Shown: positions 7,705-13,295 of the stretch, piece after piece
Numbering within the stretch: position 1 is the stretch's first letter
How the letters are laid out: the number at the start of each line of letters is the position of its first letter
Source: an uncultured Lachnospiraceae bacterium
GTDB taxonomy: Bacteria > Bacillota_A > Clostridia > Lachnospirales > Lachnospiraceae
Assembly: GCA_947302185.1 (NCBI GenBank)
Contig: CAMYVI010000044.1
Location: forward strand, 1-13,295
DNA length: 13,295 bases
Direction: 5' to 3'
Notes under the pieces: generated by a model
What the model saw: the letters and a program-made list of their open reading frames with translations, nothing else
Databases searched by the model: none
Told to the model about the DNA's origin: nothing
Made by a program: the position numbers and the translations under genes

Positions 7705-7825
7705 TGAACAGGGAAGGCGAATTGCGACGGTGACCGGCATCCTGCGAAGCGCGGCAAGAGCACAGAGACGTTCCTTAAGTAAGAGTTATTTTGAATGAAA
7801 ATTTAAATAAAAAGGAGGACTGGAT

Positions 7826-8287
7826 ATGAAAATCGCTATGGCAAACGATCATGCAGGCACTAACATGAAGAACGAGATCAAGAAACAGCTGGAGGCAATG
7901 GGGCATGAGGTCGTTGACTTCGGAACCTATGACACCGAACCGGCCGATCTTCCGGATTATATTTATCCGGCAGCTCTCGCTGTTGCAAAAGGGGAATGTG
8001 ACAGGGGAATCTTTGTAGACGGAGTCGGCTACGGAAGTGCGATGATAGCCAATAAGATCAACGGCATTTATGCGGCTGTATGCCAGGATACATTGTGTGC
8101 TGCCCTTTCCCGTCAGCATAATGATACCAATGTACTGTGCCTGGGAGCGAAGATTATCGGAACCCTGATTTCAACGGAAATAGTCAATACCTGGATGACG
8201 ACCGATGCTTTTACAGCCGAAAAATATGTAAAACGTGTTCAGAAGGTAAAAGATATCAATGACAGGCACTGTGTGCCGGTCAAGTAA
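7826..8287 (+). CDS. rpiB: RpiB/LacA/LacB-family sugar-phosphate isomerase, Cys-less active site
   Basis: A 153-residue cytoplasmic protein with the full RpiB/LacAB fold length. Family members interconvert aldose and ketose phosphates, such as ribose 5-phosphate and ribulose 5-phosphate. Conserved features are the NDHAG motif (D8, H9), GSAMIANK of the anion-hole loop, SRQHNDTNVL with His98, and a C-terminal KRVQKV segment. The loop that in E. coli RpiB reads ICGTGVG, with the catalytic Cys and a Thr, here reads VDGVGYG: Asp65 replaces the Cys and Val67 the Thr. The Glu used by the mycobacterial Cys-less enzyme is also absent (Ser71 there). Substrate and mechanism may therefore differ from true RpiB. 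AGGAGG lies about 8 nt before the ATG. A strong terminator follows; no clear promoter is seen in the 121-nt gap upstream. Confidence 0.9.
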   Translation: MKIAMANDHAGTNMKNEIKKQLEAMGHEVVDFGTYDTEPADLPDYIYPAALAVAKGECDRGIFVDGVGYGSAMIANKINGIYAAVCQDTLCAALSRQHNDTNVLCLGAKIIGTLISTEIVNTWMTTDAFTAEKYVKRVQKVKDINDRHCVPVK

Positions 8288-8340
8288 GACAGAGGATATC
8301 AGACAGATACGGAACAATGGGAAATGGTTAAATAGGATAG

Positions 8341-8374
8341 AAGGAGCTGCCTTAAGTCGGCAGCTCTTTTTCTT
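8341..8374 (+). terminator. Intrinsic terminator of the isomerase gene
   Basis: GAGCTGCC (8344-8351) pairs with GGCAGCTC (8359-8366), extended by AAG/TTT pairs, and is followed by TTTTTCTTT. The right half lies inside the last codons and stop of the convergent regulator gene, so the two transcription units overlap at their 3' ends. Confidence 0.88.
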
Positions 8375-9167
8375 TGGACTGATTTAATTCTCTGTATTCT
8401 TTCGGTGTCATATGAAAATGTTCCCGGAAAGCTCTGTTGAAAGTACGCTGACTGCCGAAGCCGGCGTTCTCATAAGCTTCCGTAATCGACTGGTCGGTGT
8501 ATTCGAGCAGATATCTGACATACTCCAGTCTGGTGATGTTGAGATATCTGTTAAAGTTCATATGAAATGTTCCGGAGAAGATTCTGGACAGTGCGAACGG
8601 GCTGACATAGAGATCATGAGCGACTTTCGTAAGTGTGAGGTCTGCTTCCGTGTAGTGCTCGGCTATATAGGAGACGGTTCTGTATACGAGATTTTCTCCC
8701 GTCCCCGGGCTTTTTTCTTTGAGCTTCAGGTAAGGAAGTGTCCTTGCCAGCATGATCATGACATAGGCCTGATGAAGTATGTCAGAATGCGGGCTGTCAT
8801 GATCCAGGTCGAGCGTTTCCAGAGCATAATAAATGTCCGGATGTACGTCTCTTGCGCGGATAATCGGAGTTTCGGGCACGAGAGTCGTGATTGTCTGCAT
8901 GAAGGAACCGCATAGGGAAGGCGTGGCCAGCATGTAAAGAGTGCGCCCCTGTTCTCCGAAAGACTGGTAATGATGAATCTGTTCAGGAAAAATGACAGCC
9001 AGATCTCCCTTTTCAAGGCCGTAAAGTGTCGTACCCACTCCGACTGCAAGAGTACCTTCGAGACAGTAGGCAAATTCGATATTCTTATGAAGATGAGGTG
9101 AGATGTGCTGAGAGTTCATTCGAAATATCTCAAAATCTTTTTTCTCGTTGTAGTGTAAAGAATACAT
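8352..9167 (-). CDS. AraC-family transcriptional regulator with cupin sensor domain
   Basis: A 271-residue DNA-binding regulator. Residues about 15-80 form a cupin-type AraC ligand-binding domain, with H25 and H27, then a short beta barrel with a GD turn and IHHYQSF. Residues 165-260 are the two helix-turn-helix repeats of the AraC/XylS family: LTLTKVAHDLYVSPFALSRIF, then ITEAYENAGFGSQRTFNRAF, ending in the family signature FxxxFHMTPKEYRE. The ATG at 9167 is preferred over the in-frame GTG at 9173, because GGGGGTG directly upstream serves as ribosome binding site. Such regulators often respond to sugars or sugar derivatives. Control of the adjacent isomerase gene is possible but not shown, because the two genes are convergent. 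It has its own promoter and a palindrome just upstream. Confidence 0.93.
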   Translation of the reverse strand: MYSLHYNEKKDFEIFRMNSQHISPHLHKNIEFAYCLEGTLAVGVGTTLYGLEKGDLAVIFPEQIHHYQSFGEQGRTLYMLATPSLCGSFMQTITTLVPETPIIRARDVHPDIYYALETLDLDHDSPHSDILHQAYVMIMLARTLPYLKLKEKSPGTGENLVYRTVSYIAEHYTEADLTLTKVAHDLYVSPFALSRIFSGTFHMNFNRYLNITRLEYVRYLLEYTDQSITEAYENAGFGSQRTFNRAFREHFHMTPKEYRELNQSKEKELPT

Positions 9168-9227
9168 GTGCACCCCCAGTTGTTTTGACCGGCGACTACA
9201 GTTGCGGTATGACAGGTAGACAACTTT

Positions 9228-9257
9228 AATATAATCGTATTATTGTTGTGATTGCAA
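9228..9257 (-). promoter_or_regulatory. Promoter of the AraC-family gene
   Basis: On the minus strand TTGCAA (9257-9252) and TATATT (9233-9228) are 18 nt apart. The leader would be about 55 nt. Confidence 0.6.
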
Positions 9258-9258
9258 G

Positions 9259-9285
9259 GATTTTTGGCCGGGAAGGACAAAAATC
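9259..9285. promoter_or_regulatory. Inverted repeat next to the AraC-gene -35 box, possible operator
   Basis: GATTTTTG (9259-9266) and CAAAAATC (9278-9285) are exact inverted repeats 11 nt apart, with a further CC/GG pair inside. The repeat lies one base upstream of the -35 box, in the position expected of an activator or autoregulatory site. Confidence 0.45.
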
Positions 9286-9407
9286 ATGTTTTACCGCAGT
9301 TTAGGCGGGCAGAGTGTGACAAGTATCGGCTGTTATGATTAAACAAGTCATAGCCATTGAGGAAAATAGCCAGAAATAGTGCCCGAAAAAAACGTATATT
9401 GCAAGTT

Positions 9408-9451
9408 TTGACTGAATTTGACAAGAATTTGACAGGCGTTAATGGTATAAT
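9408..9451 (+). promoter_or_regulatory. Orphan promoter with three phased TTGAC direct repeats
   Basis: TATAAT at 9446-9451 is preceded by TGG, an extended -10. Upstream lie three TTGAC units, at 9408, 9418 and 9429, spaced 10 and 11 bp and so on the same helix face. None is at the 17-nt distance (gaps are 22 nt from 9418 and 11 nt from 9429), so they may be activator sites and not a -35. No open reading frame follows for 400 nt. Confidence 0.5.
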
Positions 9452-9457
9452 GACTAT

Positions 9458-9684
9458 ATATTATTAAACTATACAGGGTCATTGAATTTAAGCTCTGACG
9501 CAGAATTCCCGTGATTTCAATCATGAGATGAACACGCAAAGTGAAATCAGGTTCTGATGGTTGACTGAATGAACCCGGTGTACGATGGATCTAAAAGACG
9601 TATAGGCAGTAATGCCTTTTCATATATCTGCATAGTCATCTTTCAGCAAAGGGAATGCCCCGCGAGAAATCGCGGGGCATTCCT
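9458..9684 (+). ncRNA. Candidate structured non-coding RNA, no recognised family
   Basis: The gap 9168-9870 holds no convincing gene. Downstream of the promoter at 9446-9451, nested complementary segments can form one long imperfect hairpin: CTATAC (9469-9474) with GTATAG (9600-9605), GGGTCATT (9476-9483) with AATGAACCC (9568-9576), CAGAA (9501-9505) with TTCTG (9552-9556), and TGATTTCA (9512-9519) with TGAAATCA (9542-9549). A short AGGCA/TGCCT hairpin with a TTTT tail follows at 9604-9620, then a 13-bp GC hairpin. An RNA of about 160-230 nt would result. The motifs of common riboswitches, 6S, SRP and tmRNA were not recognised. This is inference from pairing alone. Confidence 0.35.
9652..9683. 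terminator. Strong 13-bp GC-rich hairpin, terminator-like but without a T-tract
   Basis: GGAATGCCCCGCG (9652-9664) pairs perfectly with CGCGGGGCATTCC (9671-9683) around AGAAAT. The tail TGATGCTC is not T-rich on the plus strand. The minus strand reads CCTTTGC, also weak. It could be a factor-assisted terminator, the end of the candidate RNA, or a REP-like palindrome. Confidence 0.55.
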
Positions 9685-9722
9685 GATGCTCAAGGAAACA
9701 GTTATTTTTGTGCCTGCGTCAT

Positions 9723-9780
9723 AGTCTGCCATGATAAGTAAAATATGACTTACAAGTCTGTTATGATAAGTGAAAAATGA
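9723..9780. repeat. Imperfect 26-bp direct repeat, period 32 bp, upstream of rlmD
   Basis: The units 9723-9748 and 9755-9780 match at 22 of 26 positions, with the shared core ATGATAAGT. The 32-bp period is close to three helical turns. A related core (CTGTTATGAT) recurs at 9330-9339. A 12-bp near-palindrome (GACTTACAAGTC, 9747-9758) spans the junction. These may be binding sites of an unidentified regulator of the downstream gene. Confidence 0.6.
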
Positions 9781-9822
9781 TGTTGCAATTCGGTCCGGAA
9801 TCAGATAAGATTTTTGCGTCCG

Positions 9823-9852
9823 TTGACAGATATATAATTATATAGATATATA
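9823..9852 (+). promoter_or_regulatory. Probable promoter of rlmD
   Basis: A perfect TTGACA (9823-9828) is followed after 18 nt by TATATA (9847-9852). This would leave a very short leader of about 12 nt. A TATAAT at 9833-9838 is an alternative -10, but it has only a poor -35. The whole stretch 9829-9852 is AT-only apart from one G, so the exact -10 is uncertain. Confidence 0.5.
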
Positions 9853-9870
9853 GAGAGATAAGAGGTAAGG

Positions 9871-11379
9871 ATGTCCAGAAAATCAGAAGGTGACATAAGC
9901 TTTGACATTAAACGGGCTTATGAGAAGTGGCTTGAAGAGGGTCAGCCGATATCGGCTGAAGAGCAGAGAGGAAATACTCCGAAAAAAGCAAGCGGGCAAC
10001 CGGTTGAGATCGACAGAAAAAAGGGTCATGATACCGGTAAAGACAGGAAAGAAGGGTTTGCTGCCGGATCAGGCCGAAAGAAAGAAGATTCCGCCGACAG
10101 AAACGGGAAAAAGAATAGCGGTGCGGAAAGATACAACGTAAGGAACCGGAAATCTCTGCCGGGCGTTCATACGGTCAGAGGTCTTCCGGAAATACCTAAG
10201 GTGGATCCGGAGTCCGACTATCCTAAGTGTCCGGTAAGGAAGCGCTGCGGCGGGTGCAGCTTCATAGGGCTTGACTATAAATGGACGCTTGAATACAAAG
10301 AAAAATATGTGTCCGAGCTTTTAAGACCCTATGTGAAACTATCGGGTATTGTAGGGATGGAAGATCCGTATCACTACAGAAATAAGGTGAATGCGGCATT
10401 TGCACATGTAAAGGATGGCCGCCGGGAGAAAAACGTCTGCGGAATATATGAACAGGGGACGCATAAGGTAGTACCCGTAAAAGAGTGCCTTCTGGAAGAT
10501 AAAAAGGCGGATGCTATCATTCAGGACATCCTGAAAATGACGCGGGATTTTAAAATCAAGATTTATGATGAGGACAGCGAGTACGGCCTGCTTCGGCATG
10601 TTATGATCCGGACCGGTCATGTGACCGGGCAGATTATGGTAGTTCTCGTCCTTGCATCTCCGATTCTGCCGAACAAGAATGCTTTTGTTGAAAAGCTTCT
10701 CGAGAAACATCCGGAGATAACCACAGTAGTAATCAGTGTGAACGATGAACACACATCGATGGTACTCGGGAACAGAGAAATCGTGCTTTACGGAGAAGGA
10801 TATATTGAGGATAAGCTGTGCGGAAACACGTTCCGCATTTCCCCCAGGTCGTTTTATCAGGTCAACTCCGTTCAGACGGAAAAGTTATATCGCCAGGCTG
10901 TCAAATTTGCGAACCTGACAGGTCGCGAGCGTGTGATCGACGCCTATTGCGGCATCGGCACCATCGGTATTACAGCAGCCGCCAAGGCAAAAGAGGTAAT
11001 CGGAATCGAGCTGAACGGGGACGCAGTCAGGGACGCTGTAAGAAATGCCCGAGCCAATAATATCCGCAATATATCATTTTATGAAAATGATGCCGGTAAG
11101 TTTCTGTTAAATATGGCAGAACAGAAGGAGATGTGTGAGGTCGTGTTCATGGATCCGCCCAGAAGCGGTTCCACGGAAGCTTTCATGCAGGCCGCGGTTG
11201 ATATGCGGCCCGGCAGGATCATTTATATTTCGTGTGAGCCGACTACTCTTGCAAGGGATCTCAGATGGCTTAAGAAGCATGGCTATAAGGCAAGAGAGGC
11301 GGTGGCCTACGACATGTTTCCTTTCACCGCGAATGTGGAAACTGTGGTGCTCTTAACCCGTAAAAATACCGCAAAATAA
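9871..11379 (+). CDS. rlmD: 23S rRNA (uracil-5-)-methyltransferase, RlmD/RlmCD type
   Basis: SAM-dependent enzyme that methylates C5 of uridine in RNA. In Gram-positives the RlmCD homologue modifies U747 and U1939 of 23S rRNA. Residues 1-115 are a charged, Lys/Glu/Asp/Gly-rich, probably disordered extension, in the place where many homologues carry a TRAM domain; no TRAM is visible. A Cys4 iron-sulfur motif follows: C120, C126 and C129 (CPVRKRCGGC) with C206. SPRSFYQVN begins the catalytic domain. DAYCGIGTIG (357-366) is SAM motif I, MDPPRSG is motif IV, and ISCEPTTLARDL carries the nucleophile Cys455. The ending FTANVETVVLLTRKN is the usual C-terminus. AGAGG lies 5 nt before the ATG. With 502 residues it is longer than average because of the extension. 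TrmA-like tRNA activity is less likely because of the Cys4 cluster. A relic of a second copy lies downstream. Confidence 0.94.
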   Translation: MSRKSEGDISFDIKRAYEKWLEEGQPISAEEQRGNTPKKASGQPVEIDRKKGHDTGKDRKEGFAAGSGRKKEDSADRNGKKNSGAERYNVRNRKSLPGVHTVRGLPEIPKVDPESDYPKCPVRKRCGGCSFIGLDYKWTLEYKEKYVSELLRPYVKLSGIVGMEDPYHYRNKVNAAFAHVKDGRREKNVCGIYEQGTHKVVPVKECLLEDKKADAIIQDILKMTRDFKIKIYDEDSEYGLLRHVMIRTGHVTGQIMVVLVLASPILPNKNAFVEKLLEKHPEITTVVISVNDEHTSMVLGNREIVLYGEGYIEDKLCGNTFRISPRSFYQVNSVQTEKLYRQAVKFANLTGRERVIDAYCGIGTIGITAAAKAKEVIGIELNGDAVRDAVRNARANNIRNISFYENDAGKFLLNMAEQKEMCEVVFMDPPRSGSTEAFMQAAVDMRPGRIIYISCEPTTLARDLRWLKKHGYKAREAVAYDMFPFTANVETVVLLTRKNTAK

Positions 11380-11403
11380 CCGAAAAAAAATCAGTCTAAA
11401 AGC

Positions 11404-11449
11404 AAAAAGGACGGTGAAGGTTGAAATTTCGACTTTCACCGTCCTTTTT
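11404..11449 (+). terminator. Strong intrinsic terminator of rlmD
   Basis: AAAAAGGACGGTGAA pairs with TTCACCGTCCTTTTT at the base, and GTTGA/TCGAC continues the stem around an AATT loop, with one G-T opposition between the two parts. The stem is about 20 bp with a T5 tail. The A-tract on the other side means it can also act on the minus strand. Confidence 0.92.
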
Positions 11450-11750
11450 ATCGATCATGCTTTTTAGGGCTACTGCTTCAAATATCTCTATGAGCTACTC
11501 CGGAACATAACGGAAAGAATCAGTCGTCTTTTCCAAATAAGAATGCCGAACGGCACCTTTGTTTATGAAAGACGGTGCAACATACCGTGCAACGCTTTTA
11601 ATTCCTTTTTTTTGGATTATAATTAAATGAAGTAGTATTTACCACACTTATTCTATCGATGATAAATGACACTTATTGACTAAGTCCATTAATTGACTGT
11701 TTTGATGGATCTGTACACTTTAAGAGAACAGCGAGTTGAATTGTCTGTAA
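11450..11750. other. Gene-free stretch between the rlmD terminator and its relic
   Basis: No open reading frame with a ribosome binding site is seen. A TATAAT at 11618-11623 lacks a good -35. TTGACT at 11693-11698 with TACACT at 11714-11719 has only 15 nt between, so any promoter for the downstream lipoprotein is uncertain. On the minus strand about 11440-11580 can be read as a short protein-like stretch interrupted by a TAG, which might be gene debris. Confidence 0.5.
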
Positions 11751-11804
11751 ACCGCGAATATAGAAACTGTAGTGGTCTTGAGCCGTAAAAATACCGCAAA
11801 GTGA
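11751..11804 (+). pseudogene. 3'-terminal relic of a second rlmD-like gene
   Basis: The 54 nt match the last 54 nt of rlmD (11326-11379) at 46 positions. Read in the same frame they give TANIETVVVLSRKNTAK and a stop, against TANVETVVLLTRKNTAK and a stop. Five of the eight changes leave the encoded residue or stop unchanged or give Val to Ile, and the rest are conservative (Leu to Val, Thr to Ser). This is the pattern of a once-selected paralogue, not a recent copy. A TAA directly precedes the segment, and no upstream rlmD sequence is recognisable, so only the tail remains. Confidence 0.8.
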
Positions 11805-11832
11805 CAGAAGGAGCACAAAAGAGAGGAATACC

Positions 11833-13263
11833 ATGAAACAAGAATTGATAGGTGAAAACGCCGCAAGGCGGATATACTGTTTTTTGTTGCTTATATTTGT
11901 TTTTGGAATCACAGCCTGCACATCAAAACAGACGCAGCCTGCAGAAGTTCATGTTGCCGCAGACGGAAGCGATGATTCAGGCAGCGGAACACCGGACGCT
12001 CCGTTTGCAACCGTCTCTCATGCCGCCCGGGAGATGCCCGGATCTGTGATCATCGTTCACGGCGGGACTTACGGACCGGTCCGGCTCGGTCCGGATTGTT
12101 CGGGAACGGAGACTTCTCCGACTGTTATTCGTCCGTCGGAGAAAGAAAGGGTGATTATCCGTTCGGAAGGGGATGCATGTATATCCGTTTGCAATACGAG
12201 TTATATAGTAATTGAGGGGCTTGAAACAGAAGGCGGGACCCATGGAATTGAGTACGAAAGTACGCGTGAGGCCGGAAATCAGGTTCTTCGCGACATTACG
12301 ATCAGAAAATCTACGGTTCATGCTGTACGGGGGATTCATGGTATCTGTGTTTATGCCCGCAATGATCTGGCACCTGTTTCGGAAATAACAGTCGAAGACT
12401 GTGAGGTCTTTGACTGTGAATGCGGATCAAGTGAGTCGATGGTTTTGAACGGTAATATAGACGGATTCCTTATAGCGGGGAATTGCGTACATGACAACAA
12501 TAACATCGGGATTGATATGATCGGTTTTGAGGGGACGGCAATGCACCCGGAGCAGGACAGCGGTGCTAATCCATATGATGCGGACCAGGTGAGGAACGGG
12601 ATCTGCCGGGATAACGTCATATACAACATCAGCACGGAAGGAAATTCTGCCTACTATGAGGATGGAGCATATGAGCCCTGTGCGGATGGAATCTACGTGG
12701 ATGGGGGACGGGATATAGAAATCTGCAATAACTTTATCTTCAATTGCGATATAGGTCTGGAAGTAGCTACGGAGCACAGTCCGGAGGACAATGAGTTGTT
12801 CCGTGTAACCGGAGTCAGAGTACATGATAATGTGATAGCGGACTGCAGCGGATGGACCGGCATATGTTTCGGCGGGTATGACAGAGACCTCGGGTTTACC
12901 GAAGGCTGTGAGTTCGCTCATAACACATTGATAGATAACAGTACACAAATCGGTGTTCAACGGAGCATGAACAACAGGATACATTCCAATCTGATTCTCG
13001 GAGGAGATATGGCGGTTGAGTTCAATGAGAACTGCAGGGAAGAGGATATGGTGAATGATATCACGGGAAATGCGGCTGCTGATATTGAGGATGAAGAAAG
13101 TTGGACTGCGGAATACGGGATGTTGTATACAGACAGAAGTGAAATTGCAGAGGGTTTCAACTCTCTGCTTGACGATGTCGGTTCCCGTTTTGTTCCGGAA
13201 GGTGATCTGTTGGAACTTTACCAAAAGAGGCATGCAGATACAAGAACGCCTCGGCGTTCTTGA
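11833..13263 (+). CDS. Secreted lipoprotein with right-handed parallel beta-helix
   Basis: A 476-residue predicted surface lipoprotein. Residues 1-28 are a signal peptide with basic residues and a FLLLIFVFGITAC end; Cys29 fits the lipobox I-T-A-C. Next comes VAADGSDDSGSGTPDAPFATVSHAA, the typical entry to pectate-lyase-like and DUF1565 beta-helix proteins (cap, then GGTYGPVRL). Residues about 95-430 show many coils of the form (D/H)-N-x-I-x-(D/N)-C/N: CNTSYIVIEG, GFLIAGNCVHDNNN, DIEICNNFIFNC, VRVHDNVIADCSG, CEFAHNTLIDN, NRIHSNLILGG. Such proteins often bind or cleave acidic polysaccharides (PL6 or chondroitinase-B-like folds), but I see no certified lyase catalytic set, so the activity is open. 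GAGG lies 8 nt before the ATG. The gene starts 28 nt after the rlmD relic. The last codons lie in a perfect palindrome. Confidence 0.85.
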   Translation: MKQELIGENAARRIYCFLLLIFVFGITACTSKQTQPAEVHVAADGSDDSGSGTPDAPFATVSHAAREMPGSVIIVHGGTYGPVRLGPDCSGTETSPTVIRPSEKERVIIRSEGDACISVCNTSYIVIEGLETEGGTHGIEYESTREAGNQVLRDITIRKSTVHAVRGIHGICVYARNDLAPVSEITVEDCEVFDCECGSSESMVLNGNIDGFLIAGNCVHDNNNIGIDMIGFEGTAMHPEQDSGANPYDADQVRNGICRDNVIYNISTEGNSAYYEDGAYEPCADGIYVDGGRDIEICNNFIFNCDIGLEVATEHSPEDNELFRVTGVRVHDNVIADCSGWTGICFGGYDRDLGFTEGCEFAHNTLIDNSTQIGVQRSMNNRIHSNLILGGDMAVEFNENCREEDMVNDITGNAAADIEDEESWTAEYGMLYTDRSEIAEGFNSLLDDVGSRFVPEGDLLELYQKRHADTRTPRRS

Positions 13264-13289
13264 CGCGACATGCGCGGCGCGTAAGCGCC
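13241..13289. repeat. Perfect palindrome over the stop codon plus a second small hairpin
   Basis: CAAGAACGCC (13241-13250) and GGCGTTCTTG (13253-13262) are 10-bp inverted repeats 2 nt apart, and they contain the last codons and part of the stop of the beta-helix gene. GGCGC (13276-13280) and GCGCC (13285-13289) follow around a GTAA loop. There is no T-tract, at least before the window ends. The pair may be a palindromic repeat element or a weak terminator. Confidence 0.6.
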
Positions 13290-13295
13290 TTCCAC

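Noticed and set aside
8412..8915. 167-codon open frame on the plus strand
   Set aside because: It is opposite the AraC-family gene, whose helix-turn-helix motifs are unmistakable.
9429..9451. TTGACA plus TATAAT read as a standard promoter
   Set aside because: The gap is only 11 nt, too short for a standard -35/-10 pair; the extended -10 is the better reading.
9458..9684. Known riboswitch, T-box, 6S, SRP or tmRNA
   Set aside because: None of their hallmark conserved sequences could be recognised, and no gene follows for a riboswitch to control except the distant rlmD, which has its own promoter.
11440..11580. Minus-strand protein-like stretch reading SYLEKTTDSFRYVPE, stop, LIEIFEAVALKSMIDKK
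   Set aside because: It is short, contains a stop codon, overlaps the rlmD terminator and matches no family that I can name with confidence; debris of an old gene remains possible.
12427..13233. 268-codon open frame on the minus strand
   Set aside because: It is the shadow of the beta-helix lipoprotein, whose regular coils and signal peptide identify the true strand.

Overview
The window looks like a chromosomal segment of a low-to-mid GC Gram-positive anaerobe, most likely of the Clostridia (Lachnospiraceae-like). The reasons are strong AGGAGG-type ribosome binding sites, a GerMN-domain lipoprotein, several lipobox-bearing secreted proteins, an RlmD-type 23S rRNA methyltransferase with a Cys4 cluster, and tight intergenic terminators. 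The assignment is inferred from gene families and style, because no rRNA or tRNA gene is present. I see no transposase, phage gene or CRISPR array.

Left part (1-3460): a sensor histidine kinase open at the left edge is followed after 9 nt by a lipoprotein with two GerMN-like domains. The pair resembles in layout the actinobacterial MtrB-LpqB pair. A hairpin with U-tracts separates it from a convergent gene for a predicted secreted lipoprotein of unknown function.

Centre-left (3460-6375): a divergent intergenic region holds promoters in both directions and a pair of overlapping hairpins. It leads to a two-gene unit of an ATP-grasp ligase-like protein and a tRNA-dihydrouridine synthase (gap 24 nt). 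A 270-nt spacer follows with small hairpins, an extended -10 promoter lying in an inverted repeat, and a structured leader.

Centre (6376-9167): an unrecognised single-pass membrane protein has a 13-residue LPGS-type repeat in its N-terminal cytoplasmic part. Next comes an RpiB/LacAB-family sugar-phosphate isomerase that lacks the usual catalytic Cys and Thr. It is convergent with an AraC-family regulator, and the isomerase's terminator runs into the regulator's 3' end.

Right part (9168-13295): a 700-nt gene-free region holds the AraC-family promoter, an orphan strong promoter, a foldable stretch that ends in a 13-bp GC-rich hairpin (candidate non-coding RNA), and a 26-bp direct repeat upstream of the rlmD-type gene. 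After rlmD and its strong terminator, a 450-nt gene-poor region ends in a 54-nt relic of a second rlmD-like gene. A predicted secreted right-handed beta-helix lipoprotein follows immediately.

The genes do not form one obvious pathway. They are a sequence of small transcription units: envelope sensing and secreted proteins on both flanks, RNA modification (Dus, RlmD), and a sugar-phosphate module in the middle. The most unusual items are the rlmD relic, the orphan structured RNA candidate, the LPGS-repeat membrane protein and the Cys-less RpiB.
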